From NCBI RefSeq assembly GCF_014193425.1, contig NZ_JACHZG010000001.1, forward strand, positions 1,116,001 to 1,180,000: 64,000 nucleotides of DNA, given 5' to 3'. This document shows, one piece after another, positions 34,605 to 45,091 of the stretch; the stretch's first letter is position 1, and each line of letters starts with the position of its first letter. Below the pieces are notes generated by a model, which saw only the letters and a list, made by a program, of their open reading frames with translations, had not been told where the DNA came from and made no database searches. The DNA is from Microlunatus antarcticus. GTDB taxonomy: Bacteria > Actinomycetota > Actinomycetes > Propionibacteriales > Propionibacteriaceae. The translations under genes and the position numbers were made by a program.

Positions 34605-35219
34605 TCAGACGGCGACAACGGTCGTCAGCACGTCGGTCACGGTCTGCTTGCTGTAGTCCTTGGCCTTCTTGTCGACGAGGGAGACCAGCTCCAGCTTGAC
34701 GTTCATGGTCAGGACCTGCGCCGTGCGGTCGACCGGCGGGACCGAGAACGACTGGACGTAGGAGTACGGCGGGGTCACCAGGTAGCCCGGCGTCAGGTTC
34801 GTCGTGTCGACGAGGGGGTCAGGGCCGGGAAGGTTCGACGTCCCGTCGTTCACGACGAACCGCATCGTCGTCCGCGTGAGGTAGATCTTCCGCACACGAT
34901 CGCGCACGGCGACCTCCACCTGGACGGGCGTGCCGCCGTCCGAGGCCCAGCGGGTCGGGGTGGCGACCGAATAGGTCACGTCGATCGTCAGCCCACCGGA
35001 CCGCACGACGTGGTGCGCCAACCCGCTGGCGAGCTCGTCCGTCGATCCCGGGCTGGGCGTGACGTCGGGCGCGGTGGTCTGCGCCTCGCTGGTCGCGGCG
35101 GTCGACATCTCGGGCAGCGGCACGATCTGGGGTCCTGATGCGGAGCAGCCGGCGAGAAACGCCATCGCCGCCACAGCGGGCGCCACCATCCGCCGTCGGA
35201 CCAACCCTCGTCGAACCAT
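34605..35219 (-). CDS. Putative lipoprotein, unknown function
   Basis: 204 residues. A basic start (MVRRGLVRRRM), a short hydrophobic stretch and FLAGC make a lipobox, so Cys at about residue 24 would be lipid-modified and the protein held at the outer face of the membrane. The rest, with a Thr/Pro linker and a beta-rich part (GGLTIDVTYSVATPTRW, VQVEVAVRDRVRKIYLTRTTMRF), belongs to no family I recognise. ATG 35219 follows GGGGGGA. It is divergent from dxr and upstream of the giant surface gene. Confidence 0.7.
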   Translation of the reverse strand: MVRRGLVRRRMVAPAVAAMAFLAGCSASGPQIVPLPEMSTAATSEAQTTAPDVTPSPGSTDELASGLAHHVVRSGGLTIDVTYSVATPTRWASDGGTPVQVEVAVRDRVRKIYLTRTTMRFVVNDGTSNLPGPDPLVDTTNLTPGYLVTPPYSYVQSFSVPPVDRTAQVLTMNVKLELVSLVDKKAKDYSKQTVTDVLTTVVAV

Positions 35220-35336
35220 TCTTCGTCCCCCCGCAGCTCGGTCGCCTGACGCTAGAGAACGTAGTGACCGGACGGCACCCGGGGGGCCAGTTCGTCGAAG
35301 TCGTGCGGCGCGCGGCCCGGCGTCCGGCACCCCTGC

Positions 35337-35342
35337 CACACT
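35337..35342 (+). promoter_or_regulatory. -10-like box before dxr, leaderless arrangement
   Basis: CACACT lies six bases before GTG 35349, one base off the TAnnnT pattern found at the same distance before argG, proS and ribF. No Shine-Dalgarno sequence stands before the GTG. Confidence 0.35.
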
Positions 35343-35348
35343 GAACCG

Positions 35349-36623
35349 GTGCGTGACGTCGTGGTCCTGGGCAGCACCGGTTCGATCGGGACGCAGGCGC
35401 TGGAGGTCATGGCCCGCAGTCCGGAGGTGTTCCGGGTGGTCGGGCTGGCCGCCGGGGGCGCGTCCGTCGCCTTGCTCGCGCGCCAGGCCCTGGAGACGGG
35501 GGCGCAGGTCGTCGCGGTCGCCCGCGCCACCACCGTGCAGGACCTGCAGCTGGCCTTCTACGCCGAGGCGCAGCGGCGCGGCTGGTCGACCGGGGACACC
35601 AGGCTGCCCCGGATCATCGCCGGCCCGGACGCGGCGACGGAGCTGGCCGCGTACCCCTGCGACGTCGTGCTCAACGGCATCACCGGATCGACCGGGCTCG
35701 CTCCGACGCTGGCCGCGCTGGCGTCCGGGGCCGTCCTCGCCCTGGCGAACAAGGAGTCCCTGGTCGTCGGTGGGCCGCTCGTGCTGGCGGCCGCCGCACC
35801 CGGCCAGATCGTCGCCGTCGACTCCGAGCACTCCGCCATCGCCCAGTGCCTGCGGGGCGGGCGCGACGTCGAGGTCGACCGGCTCGTCCTGACGGCGAGC
35901 GGGGGACCGTTCCGCGGTCGGAGCCGGGCGGAGATGGCCGACGTGACTCCCGCGCAGGCGCTGGCCCACCCGACCTGGGACATGGGTCGGGTCATCACCA
36001 CGAACTCGGCCACGCTGGTCAACAAGGGCCTCGAGCTGCTCGAGGCCCACCTCCTCTTCGGGGTCCCGCTCGACCGGATCGACGTCGTCGTGCACCCGCA
36101 GTCGCTGGTGCACTCGATGGTCCAGTTCGTCGACGGCTCGACCATCGCCCAAGCCTCTCCGCCGGACATGCGGCTGCCGATCGCTCTCGCTCTCGGTTGG
36201 CCGGACCGGGTCCCCGGCGCAGCGGCGGCCTGCGACTGGTCACGGGCGCAGGAGTGGACGTTCGAGCCCCTGGACTCCGAGGCGTTCCCTGCCGTCGAGC
36301 TGGCTCGCATGGCCGGTCGCCACGGCGGCAGCGCGCCGGCGGTCTACAACGCCGCGAACGAGGTGTGCGTCGACGCGTTCCACGAGGGGCGGCTGCCGTT
36401 CCTCGGCATCGTCGACGTCATCGCGCGGGTGCTCGACGAGCACGTGGGCGGGCCTGGGAACCGATCCGACGCCGTCGGAGGATCGGGACTGGTGAGCGGC
36501 GCGGGCCTCACCCTGGACTCGGTGCTCGCCGCGGACGCCTGGGCCCGGTCGCGAGCCGCCGAGCTCGTGCAGGTCGCCGAGGGCCGCGACGACACCGGAC
36601 CGCGGGCGGACGGACGGGGCTAG
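35349..36623 (+). CDS. dxr: 1-deoxy-D-xylulose 5-phosphate reductoisomerase
   Basis: 424 residues, second step of the MEP isoprenoid pathway: NADPH-dependent conversion of DXP to MEP in the cytosol. GSTGSIG (8-14) binds [19 protein letters not shown] (metal ligands Asp and Glu), [17 protein letters not shown] and [11 protein letters not shown] (Asn, Lys, Glu ligands) are the family motifs. A Gly/Ser-rich insert near residues 375-390 is an oddity. In most actinobacteria dxr is followed by rip and ispG. Here an opposite-strand oxygenase gene intervenes, its 3' end overlapping dxr by 4 bases. Confidence 0.97.
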   Translation: MRDVVVLGSTGSIGTQALEVMARSPEVFRVVGLAAGGASVALLARQALETGAQVVAVARATTVQDLQLAFYAEAQRRGWSTGDTRLPRIIAGPDAATELAAYPCDVVLNGITGSTGLAPTLAALASGAVLALANKESLVVGGPLVLAAAAPGQIVAVDSEHSAIAQCLRGGRDVEVDRLVLTASGGPFRGRSRAEMADVTPAQALAHPTWDMGRVITTNSATLVNKGLELLEAHLLFGVPLDRIDVVVHPQSLVHSMVQFVDGSTIAQASPPDMRLPIALALGWPDRVPGAAAACDWSRAQEWTFEPLDSEAFPAVELARMAGRHGGSAPAVYNAANEVCVDAFHEGRLPFLGIVDVIARVLDEHVGGPGNRSDAVGGSGLVSGAGLTLDSVLAADAWARSRAAELVQVAEGRDDTGPRADGRG

Positions 36624-37495
36624 GCCGACAGGCAGGCGAGCTGGGCCGCGCTCAGGTCGGCGTGCAACCGGGCGCTCTCGTCGGCCGTGAAGGGCTCCGC
36701 CAGCGGCATCGTCTTGATCGGGTGGCGCGACGTCCAGGTGAAGGTGACCGAGTACCGGTCCTTGTCCTCGGCCAGGCTGGCCCGGTGGAGGATCCTGGCC
36801 GGGTCGGCGAGCACGGCCGTCCACCGCGGTCCAGCGGCCTTCACCCATTCCTCTGGCGATACGACGCTGCTCATGTCGGCGTCGCTCACGAACCCGGCGA
36901 CGTACTTGAGCTGCTCGACCGCGGGGTCGGAGACCGGTCTGGGGACGTACTCCAACGCGCCCCCGCGCGGACTGACGTCGTCGATCCAGACCAGGATCTT
37001 GAACACCTTGTGGTCCTCGATGTCGCGGTGCCACTGACGGGTTCCCTCGGTGCGTCCGTCGGCCACCTCGCGGTAGACCGCGGCACCGTAGTAGGTGATC
37101 GGGAGACCGATGTAGTTCTCCACGAGGTCGAGCAGCTGCGGCTGGAGCCCCCACCGCCACAGGGCGGCGTCGGCCAGGAGCTCCTGGTGCGCCGGCTTGA
37201 GCGCGCTGGCACCGTCGGGGTCGCGCGCGGCCAACGAGGCCTTCAGCCCGTCGAGGACGACCTTCAGCTGTTCGGTCCCCGGGATGCCCAGCTCGTCGAG
37301 CGAGCTGACGGCCACTCCGGTCGCCTCGACCTGCTCGATCAGTGCGGACATCGCCGGGCTGATCGCGGGCAGGTTCGCGTGGTGCTCGTGCAACCGGGCC
37401 TCGTAGCCCCTCTGCACGAGCCGGTGCGCCGGAGCGAACCGAGCGATGACCTGACGCTTCGCGCGATTGGCCGCGCGTCCCAGCGTGCTCGACAT
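36620..37495 (-). CDS. 2-oxoglutarate/Fe(II) oxygenase, phytanoyl-CoA hydroxylase-like
   Basis: 291 residues. WHRDIED gives the His156-x-Asp158 iron motif, ILHRA the distal His237, and DRYSVTF the Arg247 that should bind 2-oxoglutarate. The helical N-terminus (1-120) has no motif. ATG 37495 follows GAGAGAGG. Relatives hydroxylate lipids, amino acids or antibiotic precursors, so the substrate here cannot be named. It interrupts the usual dxr-rip pair in reverse orientation and converges with dxr, which suggests later insertion. Confidence 0.7.
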   Translation of the reverse strand: MSSTLGRAANRAKRQVIARFAPAHRLVQRGYEARLHEHHANLPAISPAMSALIEQVEATGVAVSSLDELGIPGTEQLKVVLDGLKASLAARDPDGASALKPAHQELLADAALWRWGLQPQLLDLVENYIGLPITYYGAAVYREVADGRTEGTRQWHRDIEDHKVFKILVWIDDVSPRGGALEYVPRPVSDPAVEQLKYVAGFVSDADMSSVVSPEEWVKAAGPRWTAVLADPARILHRASLAEDKDRYSVTFTWTSRHPIKTMPLAEPFTADESARLHADLSAAQLACLSA

Positions 37496-37707
37496 GTCGC
37501 GCCTCTCTCCAGGTCTCAGGAACCGGCAGGCCTCGACCGGGTCGTGGGGAAGGTAGCCCGCCCAAGGTGGCGCGACCGCTCTTGGCGGAGATTTCCCCGA
37601 ACTCATCGCGCCGCGTCGGTTCTGGTCCGTCGGCCGGTACGACGTGCGAGGGTCTGGTTCGCGTCCGGCAGCCCTCACGAGGTCCGGCGGCCGCACCGGC
37701 TCCGACG

Positions 37708-37713
37708 TACGCT
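37708..37713 (+). promoter_or_regulatory. -10 box for rip
   Basis: TACGCT lies 42 bases before ATG 37755, with AGGAGAGG as ribosome site in between. No good -35 is seen, as is usual for actinobacterial promoters. The rest of 37496-37754 between divergent genes holds nothing I recognise. Confidence 0.4.
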
Positions 37714-37754
37714 CGATGCCGGTCGGCAGGGGTAGAGAGGAGAGGCGGACGCTG

Positions 37755-39056
37755 ATGGACATCGTCGTGTACGTCCTCGGTGCGGTCGTCTTCTTCGCGC
37801 TCGTGATGGCCTCCATCGCGCTGCACGAGATCGGCCACCTCGTGCCGGGCAAGCTCTTCGGCGTCAAGACCACGCAGTACTTCGTCGGCTTCGGGCGAAC
37901 CCTCTGGTCCACGCGGCGCGGGGAGACCGAGTACGGGGTGAAGGCGATCCCGCTGGGTGGCTACGTCCGCTTCGTCGGCATGTACCCGCCGAGCAAGGAG
38001 CACCCCGACCAGGTCCGCAGGACGCGCACGGGCATGTTCCAGACCATGGCCGACCAGGCCCGTTCCGTCGAGTGGGAGGACATCACTCCCGCCGACGAGG
38101 GTCGGCTCTTCTACCAGAAGCGGTCCTGGCAGAAGGTGATCATCATGGCCGGCGGCCCGACCATGAACATCCTGCTCGCGTTCCTCCTCCTGCTGGGCGT
38201 CACCGCTGTCTACGGGGTCTCACGCCCCCAGCTCACGGTGTCGGAGGTCCAGCCCTGCATCGTGCCGGGTGACGCGACGGACACCAGCTGCACCGGCAAG
38301 GCACCGACCCCGGCGGCCCAGATGGGCCTCCAGCCCGGAGATCGCATCGTCAGCTTCAACGGCCGGGCGGTCGACTCCTGGGCCGACGTCTCCACCGCGA
38401 TCCGCGGCAACCTCGACCGTCCAGCCCAGCTGACGGTGGTCCGTGGGGGACAGGACCTCGCGCTGCCCACCGTCAGCACTGTCGTCCAGGGCGTCCCCGA
38501 CGCGCTCGACCCGTCGAAGCGCGTGGCGGCCGGGTTCCTCGGGGTCGTCCCGACCGTCGAGCGGGTGCGCGGCGGGCCGGTCGCGGTGGTTCGGGACATG
38601 TGGACGATGACGGAGCAGACCGCTGTCGCCCTGGTGCACTTCCCGGCCAAGGTCTTCTACACCGGCTACAACCTCGTGACGGGCAAGCCGCGCGACCTGT
38701 ACGGGCCGATGAGCATCCTCGGCGCCAGCCGGGCGGCAGGGGAGATCGCGTCGACCAACAAGATCGATGCGGCCGACAAGGGCGCCGCGCTGGTCACCGT
38801 GCTCGGCTCCGTGAACCTCTTCGTCGCGCTCTTCAACTTCGTGCCGCTGCTCCCGCTCGACGGCGGCCACATCGCCGGCGCGCTGTACGAGGCGGTCCGC
38901 CGCCGCCTGGCCGCCCTCTTCAAGCGGCCCGACCCCGGCTTCGTCGACACGGCGAAGATGCTGCCGGTCGCGTACGTCGTCGGCTCGCTGATCGCGGTGT
39001 CCGGCGCCGTGCTCATCCTCGCCGACGTGATCGACCCGATCCGCCTGTTCCAGTAG
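37755..39056 (+). CDS. rip: Site-2 zinc metalloprotease Rip1/RseP
   Basis: 433 residues of the M50 family. HEIGH (His24, Glu25, His28) in the first membrane helix and LDGGH (Asp about 369) in a late helix bind and activate zinc within the membrane. A single PDZ domain lies at about 180-290 (GLQPGDRIVSFNG). Such proteases cut anti-sigma factors and other membrane proteins after a first cleavage outside. The gene normally sits between dxr and ispG in actinobacteria. Here ispG is displaced by a beta-helix gene and a terminator, so it has its own promoter. Confidence 0.95.
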   Translation: MDIVVYVLGAVVFFALVMASIALHEIGHLVPGKLFGVKTTQYFVGFGRTLWSTRRGETEYGVKAIPLGGYVRFVGMYPPSKEHPDQVRRTRTGMFQTMADQARSVEWEDITPADEGRLFYQKRSWQKVIIMAGGPTMNILLAFLLLLGVTAVYGVSRPQLTVSEVQPCIVPGDATDTSCTGKAPTPAAQMGLQPGDRIVSFNGRAVDSWADVSTAIRGNLDRPAQLTVVRGGQDLALPTVSTVVQGVPDALDPSKRVAAGFLGVVPTVERVRGGPVAVVRDMWTMTEQTAVALVHFPAKVFYTGYNLVTGKPRDLYGPMSILGASRAAGEIASTNKIDAADKGAALVTVLGSVNLFVALFNFVPLLPLDGGHIAGALYEAVRRRLAALFKRPDPGFVDTAKMLPVAYVVGSLIAVSGAVLILADVIDPIRLFQ

Positions 39057-39168
39057 CGCAGGGTCGCGGGCAGGTAACGACGGGGACCCGTCGGACGATG
39101 AACGGGCGGGGACAGATCGGGGGAACCACCGAGCCGAGAGGCTCTCCGATCGTCAAGGAGCCACTCCC

Positions 39169-40248
39169 GTGCGCCGACCACTGACCGTGCTCGTCTTCCT
39201 CGTCCTCGCCGCCCTGCTGGGGGGCAGCCTCGCCGCAGGTGCCGCGACACCGAACGACACCACGTGCCGGAAGGTGGTGGGGAGCACGAAGAGCCCCTCC
39301 CACGCCGACCTTCTGAAGTACTCCGCGTGCCGGTTCGACAAGCTGGACGCCCAGGTCGCTGCGCTCTCGCCGAGCACGAGCTTGCCGCCGGCACCGAGCG
39401 CGAGCCCTTCGCCTTCGAGCACCCCCTCGCCGTCCAGCACGCCGAGCCCGTCCGCCACCGCGAGCCCGAACCCCACGGGCGGAGACGACTTCCCGTCCGC
39501 CTCGTCGACCGGCGTGCCCTCCGGCGTGACGCTGTCGGCCTACACCGGGCCCGCCACGATCACGACCGCCGGCACCGTGATCGACGGCAAGCGCATCACC
39601 ACCTGCATCGAGGTCAAGGCGAACGACGTCACCATCCGCAACAGCCTGATCCAGTCGAAGAACTGCTTCTTCAACGTGCTGGCGGCCAACGGGAACACCG
39701 GTCTGCAGCTCGTCGACGTGGAGATCGACGGCCAGGGCAACACCAACGGGGACTCCGCCGTCAACGGTGCCGGCTACACCTGCCTCCGCTGCGACGTCCA
39801 CGGGACGATCGACGGCTTCAAGGTGGGTAGCAACGTCGTCATCCAGGACTCCTACATCCACGACCTCGTGGGGACGAACGACTCGCACAACGACGGCCTG
39901 CAGGTGCTGGCCGGCTCGCACATCAAGATCGTCCACAACTCGATCCTCATCGGCCTGAAGTCCGCGACGTCCGGCATCCTGGCCAAGGCCGACTTCGGTC
40001 CCATCTCCGACCTCGTCATCGAACGGAACCTCGTCGCCGGAGGCGCCTGGACGATCTACGCGGGCTCGGAGGAAGGCAACGGCGGCGACGGGCCCGCGGC
40101 CGGCGTCACGGTCAAGGACAACCAGTTCTCCACCCGCTACTTCGCGAAGGCCGGGGCGTTCGGCCCGCTCACCGACCTGATGCCCTCCTACACGGTCTCG
40201 GGCAACACCTGGGCCGACGGTCCCAGCAAGGGCCGCACCGTCTCCTGA
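39169..40248 (+). CDS. Secreted right-handed beta-helix protein C
   Basis: 359 residues. Signal peptide (LTVLVFLVLAALLGG, residues about 5-22), a short domain with CRKVVGSTKS and YSACRFDKLDAQVAAL, a Ser/Pro linker of PSPSSTPS units (about 65-102), then a beta-helix (about 110-359) clearly related to proteins A and B: TTCIEV, KNCFFNVL, YTCLRCDVHGTIDGFK and the ending GNTWADGP..G..VS. The DNA has diverged, unlike the A/B pair. GTG 39169 is eight bases after a perfect AAGGAG. It lies inside the normally contiguous rip-ispG pair, 15 kb or more from the polysaccharide locus. Confidence 0.82.
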   Translation: MRRPLTVLVFLVLAALLGGSLAAGAATPNDTTCRKVVGSTKSPSHADLLKYSACRFDKLDAQVAALSPSTSLPPAPSASPSPSSTPSPSSTPSPSATASPNPTGGDDFPSASSTGVPSGVTLSAYTGPATITTAGTVIDGKRITTCIEVKANDVTIRNSLIQSKNCFFNVLAANGNTGLQLVDVEIDGQGNTNGDSAVNGAGYTCLRCDVHGTIDGFKVGSNVVIQDSYIHDLVGTNDSHNDGLQVLAGSHIKIVHNSILIGLKSATSGILAKADFGPISDLVIERNLVAGGAWTIYAGSEEGNGGDGPAAGVTVKDNQFSTRYFAKAGAFGPLTDLMPSYTVSGNTWADGPSKGRTVS

Positions 40249-40304
40249 GCCGAGTGAGACACGGCCCTGCGCGGGAGGTCCACCCCGCGACCAGCACGAC
40301 GCCT

Positions 40305-40338
40305 CCTCCACCGCGCGGCCACGCCCGCGCGGTGGAGG
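40305..40338. terminator. Strong terminator before ispG
   Basis: CCTCCACCGCGCGG (40305-40318) pairs perfectly with 40325-40338 to give a 14-bp stem with a 6-base loop, ending ten bases before the -10 box of ispG. It closes the beta-helix transcription unit. Confidence 0.8.
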
Positions 40339-40347
40339 GGGCGCGGC

Positions 40348-40353
40348 TACGCT
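40348..40353 (+). promoter_or_regulatory. -10 box of ispG
   Basis: TACGCT lies nine bases before ATG 40363, predicting a transcript with a leader of only a few bases. No Shine-Dalgarno sequence is present. Confidence 0.55.
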
Positions 40354-40362
40354 GAAAGCGCC

Positions 40363-41535
40363 ATGACTATCAACCTCGGGCTGCCCTCGCTGCCGCCTCC
40401 CACCCTCGCCCCGCGCCGCAAGACCCGCAAGATCAAGGTGGGCAAGGTCGACGTCGGTGGTGACGCGCCGGTCAGCGTCCAGTCCATGACGACGACGCTG
40501 ACCTCGAACATCAACGCCACGCTCCAGCAGATCGCCGAGCTCACCGCGACCGGCTGCGACATCGTGCGCGTGGCCGTGCCGAGCCAGGACGACGCCGACG
40601 CGCTCCCGGCCATCGCGCACAAGTCGCAGATCCCCGTGATCGCGGACATCCACTTCCAGCCGAAGTACGTCTTCGCCGCCATCGAGGCGGGCTGCGCGGC
40701 GGTCCGGGTCAACCCGGGCAACATCCGCGCCTTCGACGACCAGGTCAAGGAGATCGCGAAGGCCGCGAAGGACCACGGCACCTCGATCCGGATCGGCGTC
40801 AACGCCGGCTCGCTCGACAAGCGCCTGATGGCCAAGTACGGCAAGGCCACCCCGGAGGCGCTCGTCGAGTCCGCGCTGTGGGAGGCCAGCCTCTTCGAGG
40901 AGCACGACTTCCGCGAGTTCAAGATCAGCGTCAAGCACAACGACCCGGTGATCATGGTCCGGGCGTACGAGCTCCTCAGCGAGTCCTGCGACTACCCGCT
41001 GCACCTCGGCGTCACCGAGGCCGGCCCCGCGTTCCAGGGGACGATCAAGTCCTCGGTCGCCTTCGGCTCGCTGCTCAGCCGGGGCATCGGCGACACCATC
41101 CGCGTCTCGCTCTCGGCCCCGCCGGTCGAGGAGGTCAAGGTCGGGCTGCAGATCCTGCAGTCGCTCAACCTGCGGCCCCGCAAACTCGAGATCGTGTCCT
41201 GCCCCTCGTGCGGCCGCGCGCAGGTCGACGTCTACACGCTGGCGGAGCAGGTCACGGCCGGGCTCGAGGGCATGACCGTCCCGCTCCGCGTCGCGGTCAT
41301 GGGCTGCGTCGTGAACGGTCCGGGCGAGGCCCGCGAGGCCGACCTGGGCGTGGCGTCGGGCAACGGCAAGGGTCAGATCTTCGTCCGCGGCGAGGTGATC
41401 AAGACCGTGCCGGAGGCCGACATCGTCGCGACCCTCATCGAGGAGGCCATGCGCCTGGCCGACGAGATGCCTGCGGGCGAGGAGAGCGGTGCGCCCCTGG
41501 TCTCGGTCGCGGGCAGCGCGCCCGCCCGGGTCTGA
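40363..41535 (+). CDS. ispG: 4-hydroxy-3-methylbut-2-enyl diphosphate synthase
   Basis: 390 residues, the [4Fe-4S] enzyme that reductively converts MEcPP to HMBPP late in the MEP pathway. [31 protein letters not shown] and the TIM-barrel body are typical. Cys280 and Cys283 (CPSCGR) with Cys315 ([11 protein letters not shown]) and the following Glu ligate the cluster. The length matches the family. It has its own terminator-insulated promoter here instead of being downstream of rip. A DUF4081-GNAT gene follows 16 bases after its stop. Confidence 0.98.
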   Translation: MTINLGLPSLPPPTLAPRRKTRKIKVGKVDVGGDAPVSVQSMTTTLTSNINATLQQIAELTATGCDIVRVAVPSQDDADALPAIAHKSQIPVIADIHFQPKYVFAAIEAGCAAVRVNPGNIRAFDDQVKEIAKAAKDHGTSIRIGVNAGSLDKRLMAKYGKATPEALVESALWEASLFEEHDFREFKISVKHNDPVIMVRAYELLSESCDYPLHLGVTEAGPAFQGTIKSSVAFGSLLSRGIGDTIRVSLSAPPVEEVKVGLQILQSLNLRPRKLEIVSCPSCGRAQVDVYTLAEQVTAGLEGMTVPLRVAVMGCVVNGPGEAREADLGVASGNGKGQIFVRGEVIKTVPEADIVATLIEEAMRLADEMPAGEESGAPLVSVAGSAPARV

Positions 41536-41551
41536 CGGACGTGACGACGCG

Positions 41552-42430
41552 GTGACCTCGACCCGGGCGGGAGGGGGCATCGGCCTGCGCGACCGCGGCT
41601 CGGTCCGCGTGCTCGGCCGGGACGACGTCCCCGCCGCGGTACGGGTGCTGTCCGCACGGCCCGTCGAGAACGTCTTCGTCGCCGCTCGCGTCCGTGCCGC
41701 CGGCCTCGACCCGGCCACGCTCGGCTGCCAGGTGTGGGGCTACGAACGCGACGGCGCGCTGACCGCGCTCTGCCACGCCGGCTCCAACCTCGTCCCCGTC
41801 AACGCCGACGACGAGGCTCTGCAAGCCTGGACCGAGTACGCCGGCCGCCAGCGCATGTGCGCCTCGATCATCGGCCCCGCCGAGACCGCCACGCGGTTCT
41901 GGCGGATGCTGGGCGACCGCTGGGGCCCGAGCTGGTCCGAGGTGCGCGACGTCCGGCCGCACCAGCCGGTCATGACGATCGTCGGCGACCCCCTGATCGA
42001 GCCGGACCCCCGCGTACGGCGGGTGACCCTGGAGCACTGGGACGCCTACACCGAGGCGGCGATCAAGATGTACACCGAGGAGATCGGCGTCTCGCCGGTC
42101 TCCGGGAACTCGGCGGGCTATCGCTTCTACGTCCGTCAGCTGATCAGCAGCGGCCGGGCGTTCGCGCTGTTCGACGGCGAGAAGGTGCTCTTCAAGGCCG
42201 ACCTGGGCTCGGTCTCGGGATCGGTCTGCCAGGTGCAGGGCGTCTGGCTCGACCCCGAGCTGCGCGGGCGCGGCATGGCGCCGGCGGCGATGGCCGCGGT
42301 GGTCAAGCTGGCCCGGACGGTGGTGCCGACCGTCTCGCTCTACGTGAACGACTACAACCACGCGGCGCGGGCGACCTACGACCGGGTCGGCTTCACCCAG
42401 GTCGGCGAGTTCGCGACGATCCACTACTAG
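41552..42430 (+). CDS. DUF4081-GNAT acetyltransferase
   Basis: 292 residues. The N-terminal half (about 20-140: RPVENVFVAARVRAAGLDP, LGCQVWGYE) is a DUF4081 domain. The C-terminal half (about 150-292) is a GNAT fold with VQGVWLDPELRGRGMAPAAM as the acetyl-CoA loop (R-G-R-G-M-A) and YVNDYNHAARATYDRVGF as the last motif. This two-domain protein commonly follows ispG in actinobacteria. The acceptor is unknown. GTG 41552 starts just after ispG, so it is probably co-transcribed. Confidence 0.85.
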   Translation: MTSTRAGGGIGLRDRGSVRVLGRDDVPAAVRVLSARPVENVFVAARVRAAGLDPATLGCQVWGYERDGALTALCHAGSNLVPVNADDEALQAWTEYAGRQRMCASIIGPAETATRFWRMLGDRWGPSWSEVRDVRPHQPVMTIVGDPLIEPDPRVRRVTLEHWDAYTEAAIKMYTEEIGVSPVSGNSAGYRFYVRQLISSGRAFALFDGEKVLFKADLGSVSGSVCQVQGVWLDPELRGRGMAPAAMAAVVKLARTVVPTVSLYVNDYNHAARATYDRVGFTQVGEFATIHY

Positions 42431-42470
42431 GCGGGCGTGGTCGTCTCGGGGCTCCAAGGCGCCGGGCCGA

Positions 42471-43934
<1,464 letters not shown>

Positions 43935-43964
43935 GGCCCGGTCGCTCGAGCGTGCTCGGGCTTA

Positions 43965-43992
43965 GGGAGCGTTCTTCGTCCCGAGTGCTCCC
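43965..43992. terminator. Terminator hairpins between argG and the hydrolase gene
   Basis: GGGAGC (43965-43970) and GCTCCC (43987-43992) form a 6-bp stem. An alternative CTCGGG/CCCGAG stem (43955-43960 with 43980-43985) competes. Either could stop both convergent transcripts. Confidence 0.45.
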
Positions 43993-44958
43993 TCAGGAGA
44001 CGCGAGCCACGAACTCGGTGATCTCGCGCTCGACCTCGGCGCGGGTGGTGGGTTCGTTGTGCACCTCGTGCCGGACGCCGGGGAACACCCGGGTCCGGAC
44101 GTCCGCGTGACCGGTCGCGACCAGCCGGTTCGCCACGTGGTACGCGCCCTCTCCGTAGTGCGTCACGGGATCCTGGTCGCCGGCGAGGATCAGCACCGGC
44201 AGCCCGGAGGGGACCGTCGCGTACCAGGCGTCGCCGTTCACCTGGTCGTAGAGGTCGACGAACCCCTGGAGGAAGCGGGCGCTCAGCGGGGCGCCGAAGT
44301 TGTTGAAGGGGTCCCGCCCGTGGTCGGCGACGACGTCGGCGTCGAGGGCCACCCAGGCGGTGGGACCCGCGCCGGGTCCGAACCGCTCGAGGAAGCCGTC
44401 GAACAGCTGGCCCACGAGCTCCTGCGGGGCCGGCTCGGCGGCCTGGTCGCCCGCCGCCAGCGCGGCGAGGGCGGGCCGGTCGAGCACCCGCTCGATGCCC
44501 CGCATCTGCGCGGCGATCCCGCCCAGCACCAGCCCGGAGAGCCGGGCGTCCGGGTTGGACGTCATGGCTCGCGCGATCAGGGACCCCCAGCTGTGGCCGT
44601 AGACCACCCACGGGAGCGCGGGCGCTCCGGTCGACGCAGCCGCCCCGGCCAGCCGGTCGCGGGCCTCCGCCTGCAGCCGCAGCGCGTCGGCGACGACCAC
44701 CTGCGCCGCGTCGTCGCCCGCGTCGGCCCACACGCCGGACTCCATCGCCGTCCGGCCGTGCCCGGCGTGGTCGGCGGCCACGACGACGTACCCGGCGTCG
44801 AGCAGCGTCGAGACCAGGTGCAGGTAGCGCCGTGAGTGCTCCCCGAGCCCGTGCACGACCTGGACGACCGCGGTCGCCCGGCCGACGGGTTCGTAGACCC
44901 ACCCCTGGATGGTGTCTCGGCCGTTCGCCGAGGTGAACGTGATCTCCTGCAGGGCCAC
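43993..44958 (-). CDS. Alpha/beta hydrolase, monoacylglycerol-lipase-like
   Basis: 321 residues. VVQVVHGLGEHSRRY (oxyanion region, about 32-45), GHSWGS (Ser123 nucleophile), AGDQDPV (Asp about 263) and GVRHEVHNE (His about 297) form the catalytic triad of the Hydrolase_4 group. These cut monoacylglycerols or similar esters. There is no signal peptide, so it is cytosolic. The GTG start follows GGGAGGAAGG. It converges with argG and diverges from proS. Substrate inferred from the family. Confidence 0.85.
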   Translation of the reverse strand: MALQEITFTSANGRDTIQGWVYEPVGRATAVVQVVHGLGEHSRRYLHLVSTLLDAGYVVVAADHAGHGRTAMESGVWADAGDDAAQVVVADALRLQAEARDRLAGAAASTGAPALPWVVYGHSWGSLIARAMTSNPDARLSGLVLGGIAAQMRGIERVLDRPALAALAAGDQAAEPAPQELVGQLFDGFLERFGPGAGPTAWVALDADVVADHGRDPFNNFGAPLSARFLQGFVDLYDQVNGDAWYATVPSGLPVLILAGDQDPVTHYGEGAYHVANRLVATGHADVRTRVFPGVRHEVHNEPTTRAEVEREITEFVARVS

Positions 44959-45079
44959 GACGACCGCCTTCCTCCCGGCGCCCTCGCCGGTGTCACGGCG
45001 AACCGTAGCCCGCGACCCCGGGCGTCCCGCGACCCGCCGCCGACCCGAAACGGGCTCGGGCGCAGGCCGCCCCGTCGCC

Positions 45080-45085
45080 TAGGGT
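45080..45085 (+). promoter_or_regulatory. -10 box of proS, leaderless mRNA
   Basis: TAGGGT lies six bases before GTG 45092 and no Shine-Dalgarno sequence is present, the classic actinobacterial leaderless layout. Confidence 0.6.
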
Positions 45086-45091
45086 GAGCCG

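Noticed and set aside
39013-41718. Open frame of 901 codons antisense to ispG and the beta-helix gene
   Set aside because: Shadow of two clear genes on the plus strand; composition is all Arg, Gly, Asp, Val without motifs.
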